A stretch of 64,000 nucleotides of DNA from NCBI RefSeq assembly GCF_003144245.1, contig NW_020289982.1, forward strand, positions 248,001 to 312,000. The letters run 5' to 3'. A model generated the notes under the pieces. That model was given only the letters and a program-made list of their open reading frames with translations. It was not told the origin of the DNA and searched no databases. The position numbers were made by a program, and so were the translations under genes. Positions within the stretch are counted from its first letter, which is position 1. Every line of letters begins with the position of its first letter. This document shows, piece by piece, positions 21,543 to 33,199 of the stretch. This DNA comes from Jaminaea rosea (Eukaryota > Basidiomycota > Exobasidiomycetes > Microstromatales).

Positions 21543-23942
21543 TCACCCCTTCATCAACGACGACTTTCGAGGTCGCGTCACGGGCGTCGTCTTCTGAGCA
21601 CCAGCCGGAGGTAATGTCTCACTACCGCGATCCTGCCCTGGTGTAGTGGCTGGCGGCTGCGGTGCTGTACCGCCCATCTCAAAATCCCACGCTCTTGGCA
21701 CAAGGGCAAGCGGTATGACCCACGTAGCCGCAAGCACCACTCCCTTTCCCCTATCCGCCTGCTGAATGGCCTTGAACTCCACATCGATCGCCATGCTGAT
21801 GTACCGTATGAATGGGAGCATCTCAGGCACGCCTCCCGTCACCACCATAGTTGACAAGAAGTTCAAGAACGCCCCGGAGACGGAGCGGGCCGTCCCTAGG
21901 TAGGACATAGTGGGGGCAGGGAGCGTGAGCTCGTATCCCCACCAGTGGACGAAGAGGGCCATCCTGTCCAGTGGTGGGTGGAGAGCAAGATCACTTCCGC
22001 TTGCGCGGACTGCATAGTGCGAGAGAGAGCTGAGCGCAGGAAGGGCTCCGCTTGCGTCTAGGCCTGCGGACATCGCTGCGCCGGGCAGGCCGGTCGGCGG
22101 AGAGGTGAGCAGGTTCAGAGCTGTAACGCCTATGAGGCCGCCAGGGCCGCTTGAGGAGCTCTGTAGGCTGGAAAGGGCTGAGAGGTCACGCTTGGCTACT
22201 TGGTCTGCTGTGCTCGAGGTGCTGAAGGAGGCAGAGCTCGCCAGAGCACCCGAGCTGAAGCCGAGAGCTTTCATACGGTTGCCTAGGCCGAGTAGGAGAT
22301 CCGTCTGAGGGGTGGAGCTCTTGGCCGAGTGGCCTGCAGCAGCTTTCGATACTTGCGGGTTGACGGCCGCTTCGTGGCGTCGCTCTGCTTCTGCTTCGTC
22401 GCAGTCTAGACATACTGCTCGTCGTGGTGCGGGTCGAGAGCGCGTCGGCGTGGGGGCGGCAGAAGAAGGAGATGGCTTTGTCGAGAGAGGGGCCGTGGGG
22501 GCAGATGCGGTTGAAGTAAGCCGACGTCGCAATCGCAACCCGAAGCCGGGCTTGATCGCGACGTCGTCGGGAGCCGCAGCTGCTGCTTGAAGAGCCACCT
22601 GCGCTGGGCTAAGAGACTCTGGAGACCCAGGAGCTACCTCCTTGTCTGCATCGATCTCCAGTACTCTGCTTCGTGAGGCACTACCCTCGGCCACCTCCAT
22701 CGCCCGCAGCTCCCCAATAATTCCATGCGCGAGCTTCTCGTCCATCAACGCCTTTTTCAATTTCTTGACCTGGCGTTTGCTGACACCATCGTCGCCGTGC
22801 TTCTTGCCCTTGCCCTTAGCCCTGCCTCCTACGACAAGAGCAGCTCCCGAGTGGCTGCTGGAGGACGAAGCATTGACTAGCTGTTCAAGCGCTCTTGCAT
22901 GCTTGTGCGCCTGCGCCGTCTTCTTGCTCAGGGACGAGGTGGATAGTCGCCTCTTTCTTGGTGGCACAGGCGTGTGGATCCCGGCGTCGTCGATGCAGAT
23001 CTGCCTCGAGGCTACGCTGTCCAGACTGACACGCGGGCGCAGTAGAGCAAGGCTCGAACGGCGTGCTCGCACCTCTGGTGTCCCAACGAGACTCTCAGCA
23101 CTTGCACTAGTCAAGCCGGCGCTCTTCCTCTTGTTGTTCTTCTTCTCCTTCTCCTCCTTCTTCCTCTCCTTTTCCTCCTGCTTCTTTTTGCGCTGAGACT
23201 CAGCAAGCGCAGCTGCCCTCGCATGCCCAGCGAGATCCGTCGACGGGCTGAAGGAGACGCGCCGTACGATGTCCCCTTTGCGTGCTTCGGCTTTGAGAGC
23301 CTCCATACTAGCCCGCTGGATGGTGGGCAAGGGAGCGCTCTGTGCTGAGTCTGCCGTCGACTCAGGTGTAGGAAGCGGAGCTACATCGTTGCTCGATGTG
23401 CTTTCCACGTCTTCTTCCTCCTCGTCCTCCTCTTCATCCTCCTCGAGCTGTTCGTGAAAGGCACTCCCAGTGTCAAAGCTACTTCGCCGTCCCTTGAGCT
23501 CCATGCTCACCGGTCTTGATGGGAAAACAACTCCAGTTGAATGATTTTGTGTTGGTGTTGTCGGAGCTGACTGTGCGCCTTTGCCCTCCCTCTCGCCCCT
23601 CCTGAACAATCCTAGACTGATGCGCCTCAATCGGCCACCCTTTCTCACGGGAGCTTCTTGGGATTGATCCTCCGAAAGAAGAATCTCAACGGTCGTCTCA
23701 TGAGTATTATTGCTTTCCACCCCATCTGGTAGCAGAGAGCTGAGCGTAGCGGCGGTACTGCCATCGACGAGGGCGAGAGACTTGATACCGTCTTCGAGGC
23801 CGTCTTGCGTGCTGGGGAAAGGCGTCGCGTGCGCGAGGGAGGGGGCGGCGACTGATGCCATGGTGGGTCGAAGAGACGAGGATGAGCGAGTGCGTGGGTT
23901 GATAGATAGATGAGAAGGGTTTCTGGCTGTTTGTGTCGTCAA
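21543..23942 (-). CDS. Conserved fungal protein of unknown function
   Basis: Single-exon gene of up to 799 residues; a second in-frame ATG at 23861 (MASVAAPSLAH) gives 772. I do not recognise a named family. The N-terminal two thirds are low complexity: Ser/Thr-rich with an acidic run, a Lys/Glu-rich probable coiled coil (QRKKKQEEKERKKEEKEKK region) and basic RRIS/RRVSFSP motifs that resemble kinase sites. The last 170 residues are quite different: compact and hydrophobic with aromatic residues (DRMALFVHWWGYELTLP, FLNFLSTMVVTGGVPEMLPF, GKGVVLAATWVIPLALVP). From memory this block recurs in uncharacterised proteins of other fungi. It may associate with membranes, but no classical span is clear. 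Confidence 0.7.
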   Translation of the reverse strand: MTTQTARNPSHLSINPRTRSSSSLRPTMASVAAPSLAHATPFPSTQDGLEDGIKSLALVDGSTAATLSSLLPDGVESNNTHETTVEILLSEDQSQEAPVRKGGRLRRISLGLFRRGEREGKGAQSAPTTPTQNHSTGVVFPSRPVSMELKGRRSSFDTGSAFHEQLEEDEEEDEEEEDVESTSSNDVAPLPTPESTADSAQSAPLPTIQRASMEALKAEARKGDIVRRVSFSPSTDLAGHARAAALAESQRKKKQEEKERKKEEKEKKNNKRKSAGLTSASAESLVGTPEVRARRSSLALLRPRVSLDSVASRQICIDDAGIHTPVPPRKRRLSTSSLSKKTAQAHKHARALEQLVNASSSSSHSGAALVVGGRAKGKGKKHGDDGVSKRQVKKLKKALMDEKLAHGIIGELRAMEVAEGSASRSRVLEIDADKEVAPGSPESLSPAQVALQAAAAAPDDVAIKPGFGLRLRRRLTSTASAPTAPLSTKPSPSSAAPTPTRSRPAPRRAVCLDCDEAEAERRHEAAVNPQVSKAAAGHSAKSSTPQTDLLLGLGNRMKALGFSSGALASSASFSTSSTADQVAKRDLSALSSLQSSSSGPGGLIGVTALNLLTSPPTGLPGAAMSAGLDASGALPALSSLSHYAVRASGSDLALHPPLDRMALFVHWWGYELTLPAPTMSYLGTARSVSGAFLNFLSTMVVTGGVPEMLPFIRYISMAIDVEFKAIQQADRGKGVVLAATWVIPLALVPRAWDFEMGGTAPQPPATTPGQDRGSETLPPAGAQKTTPVTRPRKSSLMKG

Positions 23943-24388
23943 GTGGTCGTGATAGTCTTTTATGTCCTGCTGTCGTTTAGGGTCATTAAGGGGGAAGGAG
24001 CGTAGTGGTACCAGGCAGAGTCCGATGAGGCTTTCCGCCAGGTCTCAGGCAAGGCGAGAGGGCTACCGAGTGAGAACACCTTGGCAGCAGCGACCACGGA
24101 ATCGGAGATGAAGGAGCTTGTCCATTACTGGCACACTAAGGGGCCCTTCGATAGGGGCCGAGGGGAAGCAAAGGCTGAAGTCGACCCCTATCCGCTCTCC
24201 GCTCGCAGTCCGCGCTCCTCAATCATGCGCCGCTTCCGCCTTTGCCGAGCGGGGTCAAGCTCTACCTCGGACTCATCATACGCTCTCGCTCACTACTTTG
24301 CGCGATCGCAGGTGCGCCAATGTTCGAATAGACTAGCAATCAAGTGACACGGTCCAAATGAAGAAGGACATCCGCACGCGCGCCGCGC
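23943..24388. other. Intergenic, 0.45 kb between two minus-strand genes
   Basis: Promoter of the conserved unknown gene and 3' flank of the eIF3b gene. No gene recognised. Confidence 0.4.
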
Positions 24389-26788
24389 TCACCCAACGAC
24401 TACCTCCTCCGTCTCCTCGAGGAGCTCCTCGACCTCCTCCTCGATAGTCTGATCGGCCTCCTGCTCCAGCTGCTCCGAAACACTCGGCAGCGGAGGGAGA
24501 CCCATGTCCTTCCTCTTGCTCTCCAGCCTCTCCTTGGTTGATGCCCTCCATGCCTTCCACTCATCGATGGCGCGCAAGTAGAGCTCCTTGTTCTGCAGCG
24601 CGAGGTTGGATTCCTCAGCCAGGTCCTCCTCCTCGAACTGCTTGCCCAGCTCGCGGATGTTGCGCCTCACGCGCTTCTGGTCCTCCTTGCTGAGCAGGCT
24701 GCGCGGGCGAGGGCGCCACAGGATCTGCTTGAAGCGGTCCTGTACGTGCTTCTGCAGCTCCTGGCCTCTAAAGTCCCACACTGCGTAGCCGTTCTCGAGG
24801 GAGTGACGCCACGCACTTGCGCTCGTAGCCACATAGCGGCCAGAGGGGTCCCACTCGAGGTCGGTGATACCGTAGTGCTCGCCCGAGCCGATGAGCTTTA
24901 CCTCGTCCGCCGGGTCGACGGGTGCAGCACCCTGACGGATCTCGGCGTTGAACTCGACATCGTACCACTCGAGGTCGAACTTCTGTGATGAGCCGAGCGT
25001 CGCAACGACGACATGGCGTCCCTTGGGCGACCAGAAGACGGTGTTGCACGTCTTGTTGTCAAGCATCTTGAGGAGGCGGAAGTCTCCCTTCTTGGGGTCG
25101 AGGTGGAAGAAGTTAAGCTGCGTCTTGATCGTGATACCGGGTGCGGTCATGCCCAGGTTGGGGTCGTTGCTCGAGATGACGGCGAAGTGCGATCCTTGCG
25201 GCTCCCAAGCGAAAGCAGTGACGGGATCCTTGAGCTCGACGACCTCGACAGGGAAGTCCTTTTCCCTCATTCTAAAGATCTCAAAGTTGCAGAACATCGA
25301 CTTCTTCGTCTTGGTGTGTCGGTCAACCTTGACGCAGAGGTAGTTGCCCTGCGGGTGCCAGTGAAGCTTGCAGTCCGAGACGTTGAAGAGATTCTTGGAG
25401 CGAACAATCTCGCGGTTGGGAATGGTCATGACTGATGCTCGTGCGGGCTGGTTGGCAACCTCGGGAACCCAGAAAGCGATCATGTTATCACGCGGCTTCT
25501 TTGCTCCCTTTGCGGGGTTCGAGCCGTCTCCCCAGGCATCGATGGCTTCCCTATCCTTGTCGCCAAGCGGACACCACTCAAAGTCGACGACACCCTCGAT
25601 GTTGATGCTCTTCTTGTCCTGGAGGCCCATTGACGGAGCCTCGTAGACGCGGATCTGCTTGCCCGGGATCACCTGGGCGCAGTATTGGTCGTCGCCTGAC
25701 CACTTGAGCATCGGCCATTGGAAACCCTTCTTCTCATCCTGCGCCATAGGGAAGGTGCGGAGAAGGTGTCCTGTCCTGACCTCCCATACTGCTACGCGGT
25801 TGCCCTCGTCCTCTGCGGTGAAGTGCTGAGGTCCTACAGGCGCATTCTCGGGCACAGCGATGGGCTCGTGCGACCAGGTGATCATGTACTTTTCTGATGG
25901 AGAGAAGTCGACGAGGCGAGCACCGCGGTGGCTGAAGCGCATGAACTTCTTGTACGACGGCCCACCCCAAAGCGCAACACCAGGGCCGTGGAGGGTAGCA
26001 AGGAAAGTACCGAATGGTGACCACTGAACGTATGACTCTGTCCATCCTGGTCTTGAGTCGATGACTTGCGGCGGTGAGGAGCGGTTGTGCCATGCTACTG
26101 CGACTTCGTTACCGCGGCACATGACGACTTGGTCTCGCCCTTGCGGATCGAGGAGCCATGAGCGAAGGTGCTCATTAGGCACGTACTCCTCCTGCTGAGG
26201 CTCTGTAAAGTTCTCATCGATGTCTGCGAGAGCCTCGATGTCGCTGAATCGGTTGACTGCGAAGCGATGGCGCTTGTCGAGGGGGAAGCCATCGAGCGTC
26301 TTGACGGCCAAGGCGGCATCGTCTGCGCTCGCGAGCTCGACAAACATGTAACTGAGCGGGGAGAGGAGGGATAGGTCAGAATCATCAAGATGAGTATCAG
26401 GGTAGCAAGGACGCTTGCTCACCCCTTTGAGTTGCCATCTGAGCCAAAAGGCATGTGGAAGAGCTCCTTGTCGACATCGACGCCGACTTGCGACTTGATT
26501 CGCTTCTGGATGATGTCAAAGAGCTTCCCCTTCTTCGCGTCGTCTACTACAGGTACGTTGTCGATGACTACGACGTGGTCGAGTCCCTCGTCGAATCGTA
26601 CGGCGTATCTGCGGGCAAGAAGAGAGAGAGAGAGCGCAAGTTCAGCTTGGGGCGATCCTTGAAGGCTGTCGCGTGATGGCTTGGCTGTCTTGGACTGACT
26701 TTTGCTCAATATCTGAGAAATCAATGTCTTCGTCGTCTAGCGACATGTTGTGCACGCCATTTGTGAGCTTCTCTTGCGACGTCGACAT
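24389..26788 (-). CDS. PRT1: Translation initiation factor eIF3 subunit b (Prt1)
   Basis: Three exons: 26788-26700, 26608-26423 and 26351-24389, giving 745 residues, close to yeast Prt1. The joins restore DIDFSDIEQK-YAVRFDEGLDHVVVIDNVP and SDGNSKG-YMFVELASADDA. The N-terminus has the RRM that binds eIF3j and eIF3a, then a nine-bladed propeller (YVQWSPFGTFLATLHGPGV, LEWDPSGRYVATSAS) and a C-terminal acidic helical tail. It scaffolds eIF3 and its contacts with the 40S subunit. The stop codon lies inside a GTGAGC sequence that resembles a splice donor, so a small further 3' exon cannot be excluded. The gene shares a 322-base divergent promoter with SPB1. Confidence 0.93.
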
Positions 26789-27110
26789 GTCGAGCGACGT
26801 GATGAGGAGCGAGAGGAGGACAAGACTAGACGAAGGGCGGTAGTGGATTCGTGGTAGCGAAGGCGGCGCCTCTCTCGTGCTGCCTCGACACTTTCTTCGC
26901 GGGTCAAGCCTGAGGGCGAATCGGCACCGACCTGAACTCACTTAGTCGGCGGGGCGGACTTGCTCGCGTGGTCCACGGACGAGGAGATGCAGCGACGACG
27001 ACGACGGCGACGACGACCGACTCGAATTTTGGACGGAAGAGGCGCAGAGGCGCAGAGGCGCAGCTTGACTTCAGCCACTTGCTCATCACCACCACAGAAC
27101 GCATATAGCC
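26789..27110. promoter_or_regulatory. Divergent promoter region between eIF3b and SPB1
   Basis: 322 bases between the two start codons must carry both 5' UTRs and both promoters. It contains a GAC-rich stretch (about 26990-27018) and three perfect tandem copies of GAGGCGCA (27039-27062) in the SPB1 leader region. No TATA box is obvious. Both genes serve translation, so shared control is plausible but inferred. Confidence 0.5.
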
Positions 27111-30001
27111 ATGCCAAAGAAGAGGGAGAAGAAGACGGCCAAGGGGTGAGCAGGTGCATCGATTGTAGAGGTGACTTAACATCATTCTGAACATCCCCAC
27201 TCCTCTCGCGCAGCCGTCTCGACAAGTTCTACTGGCTAGCCAAGGAGCAAGGCTTCCGCTCTCGTGCCGCCTTCAAGCTCGTTCAGCTCAACAAGAAGTT
27301 CAACTTCCTCGAGAACGCTCGCTGCTGTATCGACTTGTGTGCTGCTCCTGGAGGATGGCTCCAAGTAGCAAGCAAGCACATGCCCCCCAACTCGCTCATC
27401 GTAGGAGTCGACCTCGTACCCATCAAGCCAATCCCACGCTGCATCACCTTCGCAGAGGACATCAACTCTTTCAAATGCAGAGACGAGCTTCGAACCACCC
27501 TCAAAGACTGGAAGGCGGACATTGTGCTGCACGACGGTGCGCCGAATGTCGGTACCGCTTGGGTACAGGACGCCTACACTCAGTCTGAGCTGGTGCTCCA
27601 GTCCCTCAAGCTCGCAGTCGAATTCCTGGCCCCTGGTGGTCACTTTGTCACAAAGGTTTTCCGATCAAAGGACTACAACAATCTGATGTGGGTATTCAAT
27701 CAACTCTTCCGTAGAGTGGAAGCCACCAAGCCCCCTTCCTCCCGTAACGTCTCTGCGGAAATCTTCGTCGTCTGCCAAGACTTCAAGGCGCCCCGTCGCA
27801 TCGACCCCAAGTTCCTCGACCCGCAGCACGTCTTCAAGGACCTCGAGCCGCTCAAAGAGGCAGCAGGCGAGGGTACATCTGGAGGTATCGATCCGGCGAT
27901 GAAGGGCACCAGCGCTCTCAATGCGCACGCGAACGTCTTCGAGCCAGAGAAGAAGCGACGCAAGCGTGACGGGTATGAGGAGGGAAACTACACGCAATTC
28001 AAGGCCATTACTGCGCAGGACTTTGTCAGAGGGCCGGACGCTGTCTCGATGCTGGGTACGTACAATCAGATCACTTTCAAGACACCAGAGGACAAGGCAC
28101 TCCTCGACCATCATGAAAGCAACGAGGATATCCGCGTCAACTGTGAGGATTTGAAGGTACTCGGTCGCAAGGACTTCCGCAACCTCATGAAGTGGCGTTT
28201 GGCCATGCGTGAGCACCTGGGCATCGAGACGCCCAAAGCAGCGCAGCCTGTTCAGGAGACGGTCGAGACGGAGGAGCTCGAGCCGATGGATTCGGATGAG
28301 GAGATGGACGCGGAGTTGGAGCGCTTGACCGAGGAGGAGCAACGCAAGTTGCGCAAGGAGAGGAGAAGGCGGAATGAGGCGAGGGCGAAGAAGGTGTTGA
28401 AGATGCAGCTGCAGATGACTACGCCCATGGACATTGGTATGGAGCAAGGGGACGCAGCATTGCAGGGAGGGTCGGAAGACTTTTTCGATCTGGGCAATGG
28501 GCCGCAAGGCAAACCCAAGGCTAAGCCGCAGCTAGACGTCGAGGACGACGAGGAGAGCGATGGCGGAGAGTCAACGACCATCTCGAACAACGAAGACGAC
28601 GAGGACGGGGAAGAACTCGACTCAGACGAGGAGCGCGAGCGTCGTCTGCGCCGCCTCGAAGGCGACATGGACGGAATGTACGAGGAGTATCGCAACCACC
28701 TGTCCGACCGTGATGCAAAGTTCCGCGCCAAGGAGGAGCGACGCAAGAACAAAGACCTCGAGGAGTGGGGCGGCATTCAGGAGAACAAGGGCGATGATGA
28801 CGGGGAGGACTCGGACGCTGCAAGCAGCGTGGGCGGGTACGATGTCGTGCAGAGCAGAAAGGGCCGCATCGACGTCGATGATTCTGATTCGGACTTCAGT
28901 GACGATGATGAGCAGGAGGAGCCAGCGGCAGATAAGGCTCGACGAGCTGCTGCCAAAGGAAAGTTGCGCGCAGTCGAGAGGTCAGCAGCGAAGCGCAGTC
29001 GGGCGGAGGAAGATGACGACCTGGACGAGTCATCCCTTGTGACCACGCTGGAGAGCAAGAAGGCGGCAGAGGCGAGGCAGAGCAAGGAGGCCGCGATTTG
29101 GTTCGACAATCCGCTCTTCAAAGGAATGCCGGGCCTGGACGGCGCCGATGTTGACGATGACGAAGATGAGGAAGAGCAAGAGGATGACAGCGAAGTCGAT
29201 CAGGACGAGGAGGACGAGGACGAGGATGAGGAGCCAAGCGATGAGGAAGAAGATGCCGCGTCCGACTTCGAGGTAGTCCCACGCGAAAAGGACGACGACG
29301 ACTCAGAGTGGCACGTCACCGACCTGGACGTCGACGCCGAAAAGCAGCGCTTCATCGACGAGCACGGTCTCACGACCGCCGAGGCCGTGACCCTGGCCCA
29401 GCAGCTTGTCAACAGAGAACGTACCAAATCCGACCTCATCAACGCGGGCTTCTCCAAGCAGAATTTCACGGACAAGTCCGACTTGCCAGACTGGTTCCTC
29501 GACGATGAGGGCAAGCACTGGAAGGCCAACATCCCCATCACAAAGGAGGCCATGGCTGCTCTCCGTGCGCGTCAGAAGGCCCTCGATGCTCGACCCATCA
29601 AGAAGGTGGCCGAGGCGAAGGCGCGTAAGAAGTACAAGGCGGCTCAGCGCATGGCCAAGGCACAGAAGAAGGCCGAGGACGTGCTGGCAAACGAGGATGG
29701 GGAGATGACGCAGAGGGACAAGGCGAAGAGCATCACCAAGTTGCTGCAGAAGGGCGGGTCGAAGGCCAAGAGGAAGGAGACGCAGCTTGTCGTTGCCAAG
29801 GGGCCGAATCGCGGACTGAAGGGTAGGCCAAAGGGCGTCAAGGGTCGCTTCAAGATGGTCGACGGTCGCATGAAGAAGGAGCTTCGCGCGCAGAAGAGGA
29901 TCGATAAGCGTGATGGGAAGAAGAGGAGTAGCGGGCATGGAGGGAGGACCAAGGGAAAGCCGAGGGTGCCGAACGGCTATGGAGGAGGTGGCGGCCGCTG
30001 A
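27111..30001 (+). CDS. SPB1: AdoMet-dependent rRNA methyltransferase Spb1 (60S biogenesis)
   Basis: Two exons: 27111-27145 and 27214-30001, giving 940 residues. The short first exon encodes MPKKREKKTAKG, joined in phase to RLDKFYWLAKEQGFRSRAA, as in all Spb1 proteins. The FtsJ domain (about 25-235) shows the SAM motif IDLCAAPGGWLQVASKHMP and catalytic-type residues in IVLHDGAPNVGTAW and GGHFVTKVFRSKDYNNL. The middle region has the conserved DFVRGPDAVSMLGTYNQI block, followed by long Asp/Glu-rich runs. The Spb1 C-terminal domain has WFLDDEGKHWKANIPITKEA and a Lys/Arg-rich tail with Gly repeats. It methylates the 2'-O of a guanosine in the 25S rRNA A-loop in the nucleolus. Confidence 0.94.
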
Positions 30002-30083
30002 TCAGCGTGATCGGATCCGCCTTTGGCGTCTTGTACATTCTCCAATTTATACAGCATCACTACATTCACTCGCACCGTCATAT

Positions 30084-32271
30084 TTACATTGCCTGCGGCT
30101 CCCAGCTTAGCACACTCATTCGCTTGTCTGCCTCGCTTTGAGCAGCGTCGTCCTGAGGATATCCGGAAGATAGTCCTTGCTGCTGCTGTCCGTGTGCATT
30201 CAGCTGAGCAGCATTGTATAGATGAGCATCGCCAGCGCCAGATGGCTCCGCCGTCCGGTATGGGATCCGCTGGTAGCGTCCATCGTCGTACCCGCGACTC
30301 ACGAGCGTGTCATCTCCCTCTGTCCATCTCGCTGCTGACGAGGGAGGCTGGGGGAAGGCCGCGGTCGATATCGGTGTTGAAGCGGCTGAGCTGCCTGCGA
30401 ATCGGCCACTCCAAGCGCCTGCGCTTGGTTGGGGCTGATGCTGCTGCTGCTGCGGTGCATAGCCACGGGTGTCGTACGAGCCGTAGCCCGCCAGAGTGGG
30501 GCCGCCTCTTCTCATATCCTGCATGTCGTACATGCCCGCTGCTGAGTCCTCGTACTGGTATTGAGGCTGCCGTTGCTGGTACTGCTGCTGGTTGCCCCAG
30601 AGTGGCTGCTGATGCTGCTGTCGGGGCGAGTACTCTGCAGGCGTCCCAAATGATGAGGGAGCCGCCCGACTCTCACTTCCCCTTACGTCGCCCTCATCAC
30701 CGTCCGCGCCAGCTGGCCGAGCAGCTGCAGCGGCAAAGATATGCTGGAAGTCCAGACCAGCAGACTTGTCCTGCCCAAGTCTCGTCCCTGCTGAAGCAGC
30801 TGAGGTGGTCGTCAAGCCCGTGCGAGTGCGGCCTATTGTAGCGTCGCCCAATCTCGGGCTTGCACTCAAAGCAGCGAAATGATCGTACTCCTCGGAGTCT
30901 GGAGCATGTCTACCATTCGCCGCTGCGCTCTCGGCGTTCTGGGCGCGGGCAGTGTCGAGGGCATACCGATAGTCCGCTTGGGTATACTCCTTCCCTCGCA
31001 TACGATCCCAGGCGAATCGCATTGAGTACCAGAGCTCTGCGAAGAGGTCCCCCAGCCAAAGAGCGAGCCAGATAGCGTAAAGCGGATTGGTATACCGTCC
31101 GCGGCGACGTCGACGAGGCGTCTGCGTCTGCGTCTGTGGGTCGCTACCGTCGTCACCGCCCTCGCGCAGCTTCTCCTGCTGCAACGCCTCCATCTCTTCT
31201 TCTTCACGGCGTAGCTGCTTGCCGTGCTCTCTATATTCTCCCCAATGGAATGCCCATGCTTGGAAGGCAGCAACGAGGACCATCTCGAGGGTTACAGCTA
31301 GTGAGTTGAGTCCGTCGGCTACATTGGTGGAGGTCCAGTATTGGGAGGCCCGAATTACGCCGTGATCCTGGAGAATGGAGAAGACGAAACTTTGATAGAA
31401 GCAGAAGAAGATTGCGAGCTTGATGGCTGAGGGAGGAAGTCGCAAATTGGAGGGCAGGAGCGGTAGATGGTGACGGGAGAAAGAGAAGGTGGTCGTGAAG
31501 CGTAGATGGGGTCAGTTGCGCGCGTAGTGGAGCAAACAAGGACTTCAAGGACTTGATCTACTCACTCATGAACTTTGCAAGCGGGCGACGCCCACTGAGA
31601 TCCTTTTTGATCAAGTCGTAGAGCACAATCAAGGCCATCAGTGCCACCGAGATTGACGCGAAGTCCACTGCGGTTATGTAGACGTGTGCATACTTATACG
31701 AGTAGGTTTCGTTGCAGTACAAGCCGAACGCTTCCGTGACGATGCCCGCAATGGAGAGGAGGGGCCTGATCACGACGTATTGTACGACGGAGAACTTGAG
31801 GATATAGAGGAAGTAGGCCTTGCTCGGTCTGTAGCGAAAACAGCACAGAGGGATCGGCAGCTTGGTCTTGTCCTTGGCAGCGAAGCGGGCACGCTCTTGA
31901 ACGACATCTCCATCGGCGAGATAGGCCAAGCAGAGCATCAGGAAAGCGGCTACGGCGATTGCTTCGTAGACAGTTTCGGAGACCTCGAAGTATTGGTACG
32001 CGCGGAAATACACGTAGCCCAGGAAGGACACCACTGCGTAGACGGGCGCGAAGAGCAGAATTCTGATGATCTGCCGTTGCTGTGCCGGCTTATGAAAGTG
32101 TAGGGCATGTCCCATGACTGTGGTGAGGGAGATGATGAGAGTGACGGCCGCAGCCGCACCTGCTATGGTCCAGCCGATGCGATGCGCATCCCAGTCCCCA
32201 TGGAATACTGATTGCCAGAAGTCCTCCTGCTCCCTCTCGGCCGCGTTGATCGAAGGACATTTTTGAACCAT
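30084..32271 (-). CDS. Organic solute transporter alpha/TMEM184-type membrane protein (DUF300)
   Basis: Two exons, 32271-31566 and 31426-30084, joined in phase as RRPLAKFM-TIKLAIFFCFYQSFVF, giving 682 residues. The intron has a GTGAGT donor and a CCTCAG acceptor. The first 310 residues hold seven hydrophobic spans, including GWTIAGAAAAVTLIISL, IIRILLFAPVYAVVSFLGYV, AIAVAAFLMLCLAYLADGD and VDFASISVALMALIVLYDLI. The motif PLCCFRYRPSKAYFLYIL is diagnostic of the family. The remaining 370 residues are a Gln-, Ser- and Tyr-rich cytoplasmic tail. Animal OST-alpha exports bile acids and steroids; fungal members are poorly characterised and some are reported at the vacuole. Transport activity is therefore not assigned. 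Confidence 0.88.
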
Positions 32272-33199
32272 CTTGATGGTGCTCGTGGATCAGTAATCAC
32301 CAAAGGCAATCGTCGGCAGCACTCGACGGGAAGGAGATACTAGACGATCCGCCGTCCCAGTCTGGGAGATGCTGAGTTGTGCGTAGAAGAATGAACTGCC
32401 GCCAAAGGGTCGGTTGAAGTAGCAAGTCGTGAGGGGACGAGAGGTAGCTATTCGCAGAAACCAAAACACCGGACGAGGAGATGCACCAGTAGCGTATATG
32501 CAGGCGTCCAGGGCGTCAAATGAGGTACATCGGGCGGACGATGACGAGGAAGGAGAGCAAGTGTGCAGTGTGATGTAGTCTAGCTGGCCGAGGAATCCGT
32601 AGCAAGAGCAGGGTGAGAACGAGGACGAGGACAAGGACGAGGACGAGGAGAAGAGAACTGTAAGAGGCCTTTTGCGCTGCGTTGCGATGACTTCACTTGA
32701 CGGACGCGGGAAGGTCAAGCGAGCTCGGCGAGGGCTCCAAAGAAAGAGAGCTCGTCTCACTCCGCTGCTGAGACCGTCCTGCGTCTCAACTCGATCTACC
32801 GGCGGCGAGTGAACGGCGAGCGGCGAGCGGCGAGCGGCAGCGGGGCGCAGCCTTCGGCTCCAAAAGTGAACACAGCCAGCCGCTTCCTCCTTTCTCCTCT
32901 TTCTGCTCCTCTCTTCAATGTCATGGCTAAAGCATCTTCAATACCAGCTCGTTATGGCTCCTGTCTCTTCTGCTACGCTTAAACCTCCTCATCTACCCTT
33001 TTGCCCGCTCAGCCACTCGCAAGGGCACCCGCAAACAGACGTCGCCTTGTCGAGCCCACATGGGGGGACGCTAACGGGTTCCAGAAGCCCGAGATCTCTT
33101 CACGTCTATCAAAAGGTAGCTTTGTCGATTACTTTCTTCCTACAATGCCAACTCCCTTTCGACGCCATTCAGTCCAATGTGATGCTCCGCCTCGACGAC
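32272..33199. other. Intergenic, 0.93 kb, with simple repeats
   Basis: Promoter side of the OST-alpha-type gene. It has a GAGGAC-type hexamer run at about 32617-32650 and three perfect tandem copies of CGGCGAG at 32814-32834. No gene was recognised; the minus-strand frame at 32290-32760 is Ser-rich with no family features. Confidence 0.4.

Noticed and set aside
32290-32760. A 156-codon Ser-rich minus-strand frame
   Set aside because: It arises from simple GAC/GAG repeats read in antisense.
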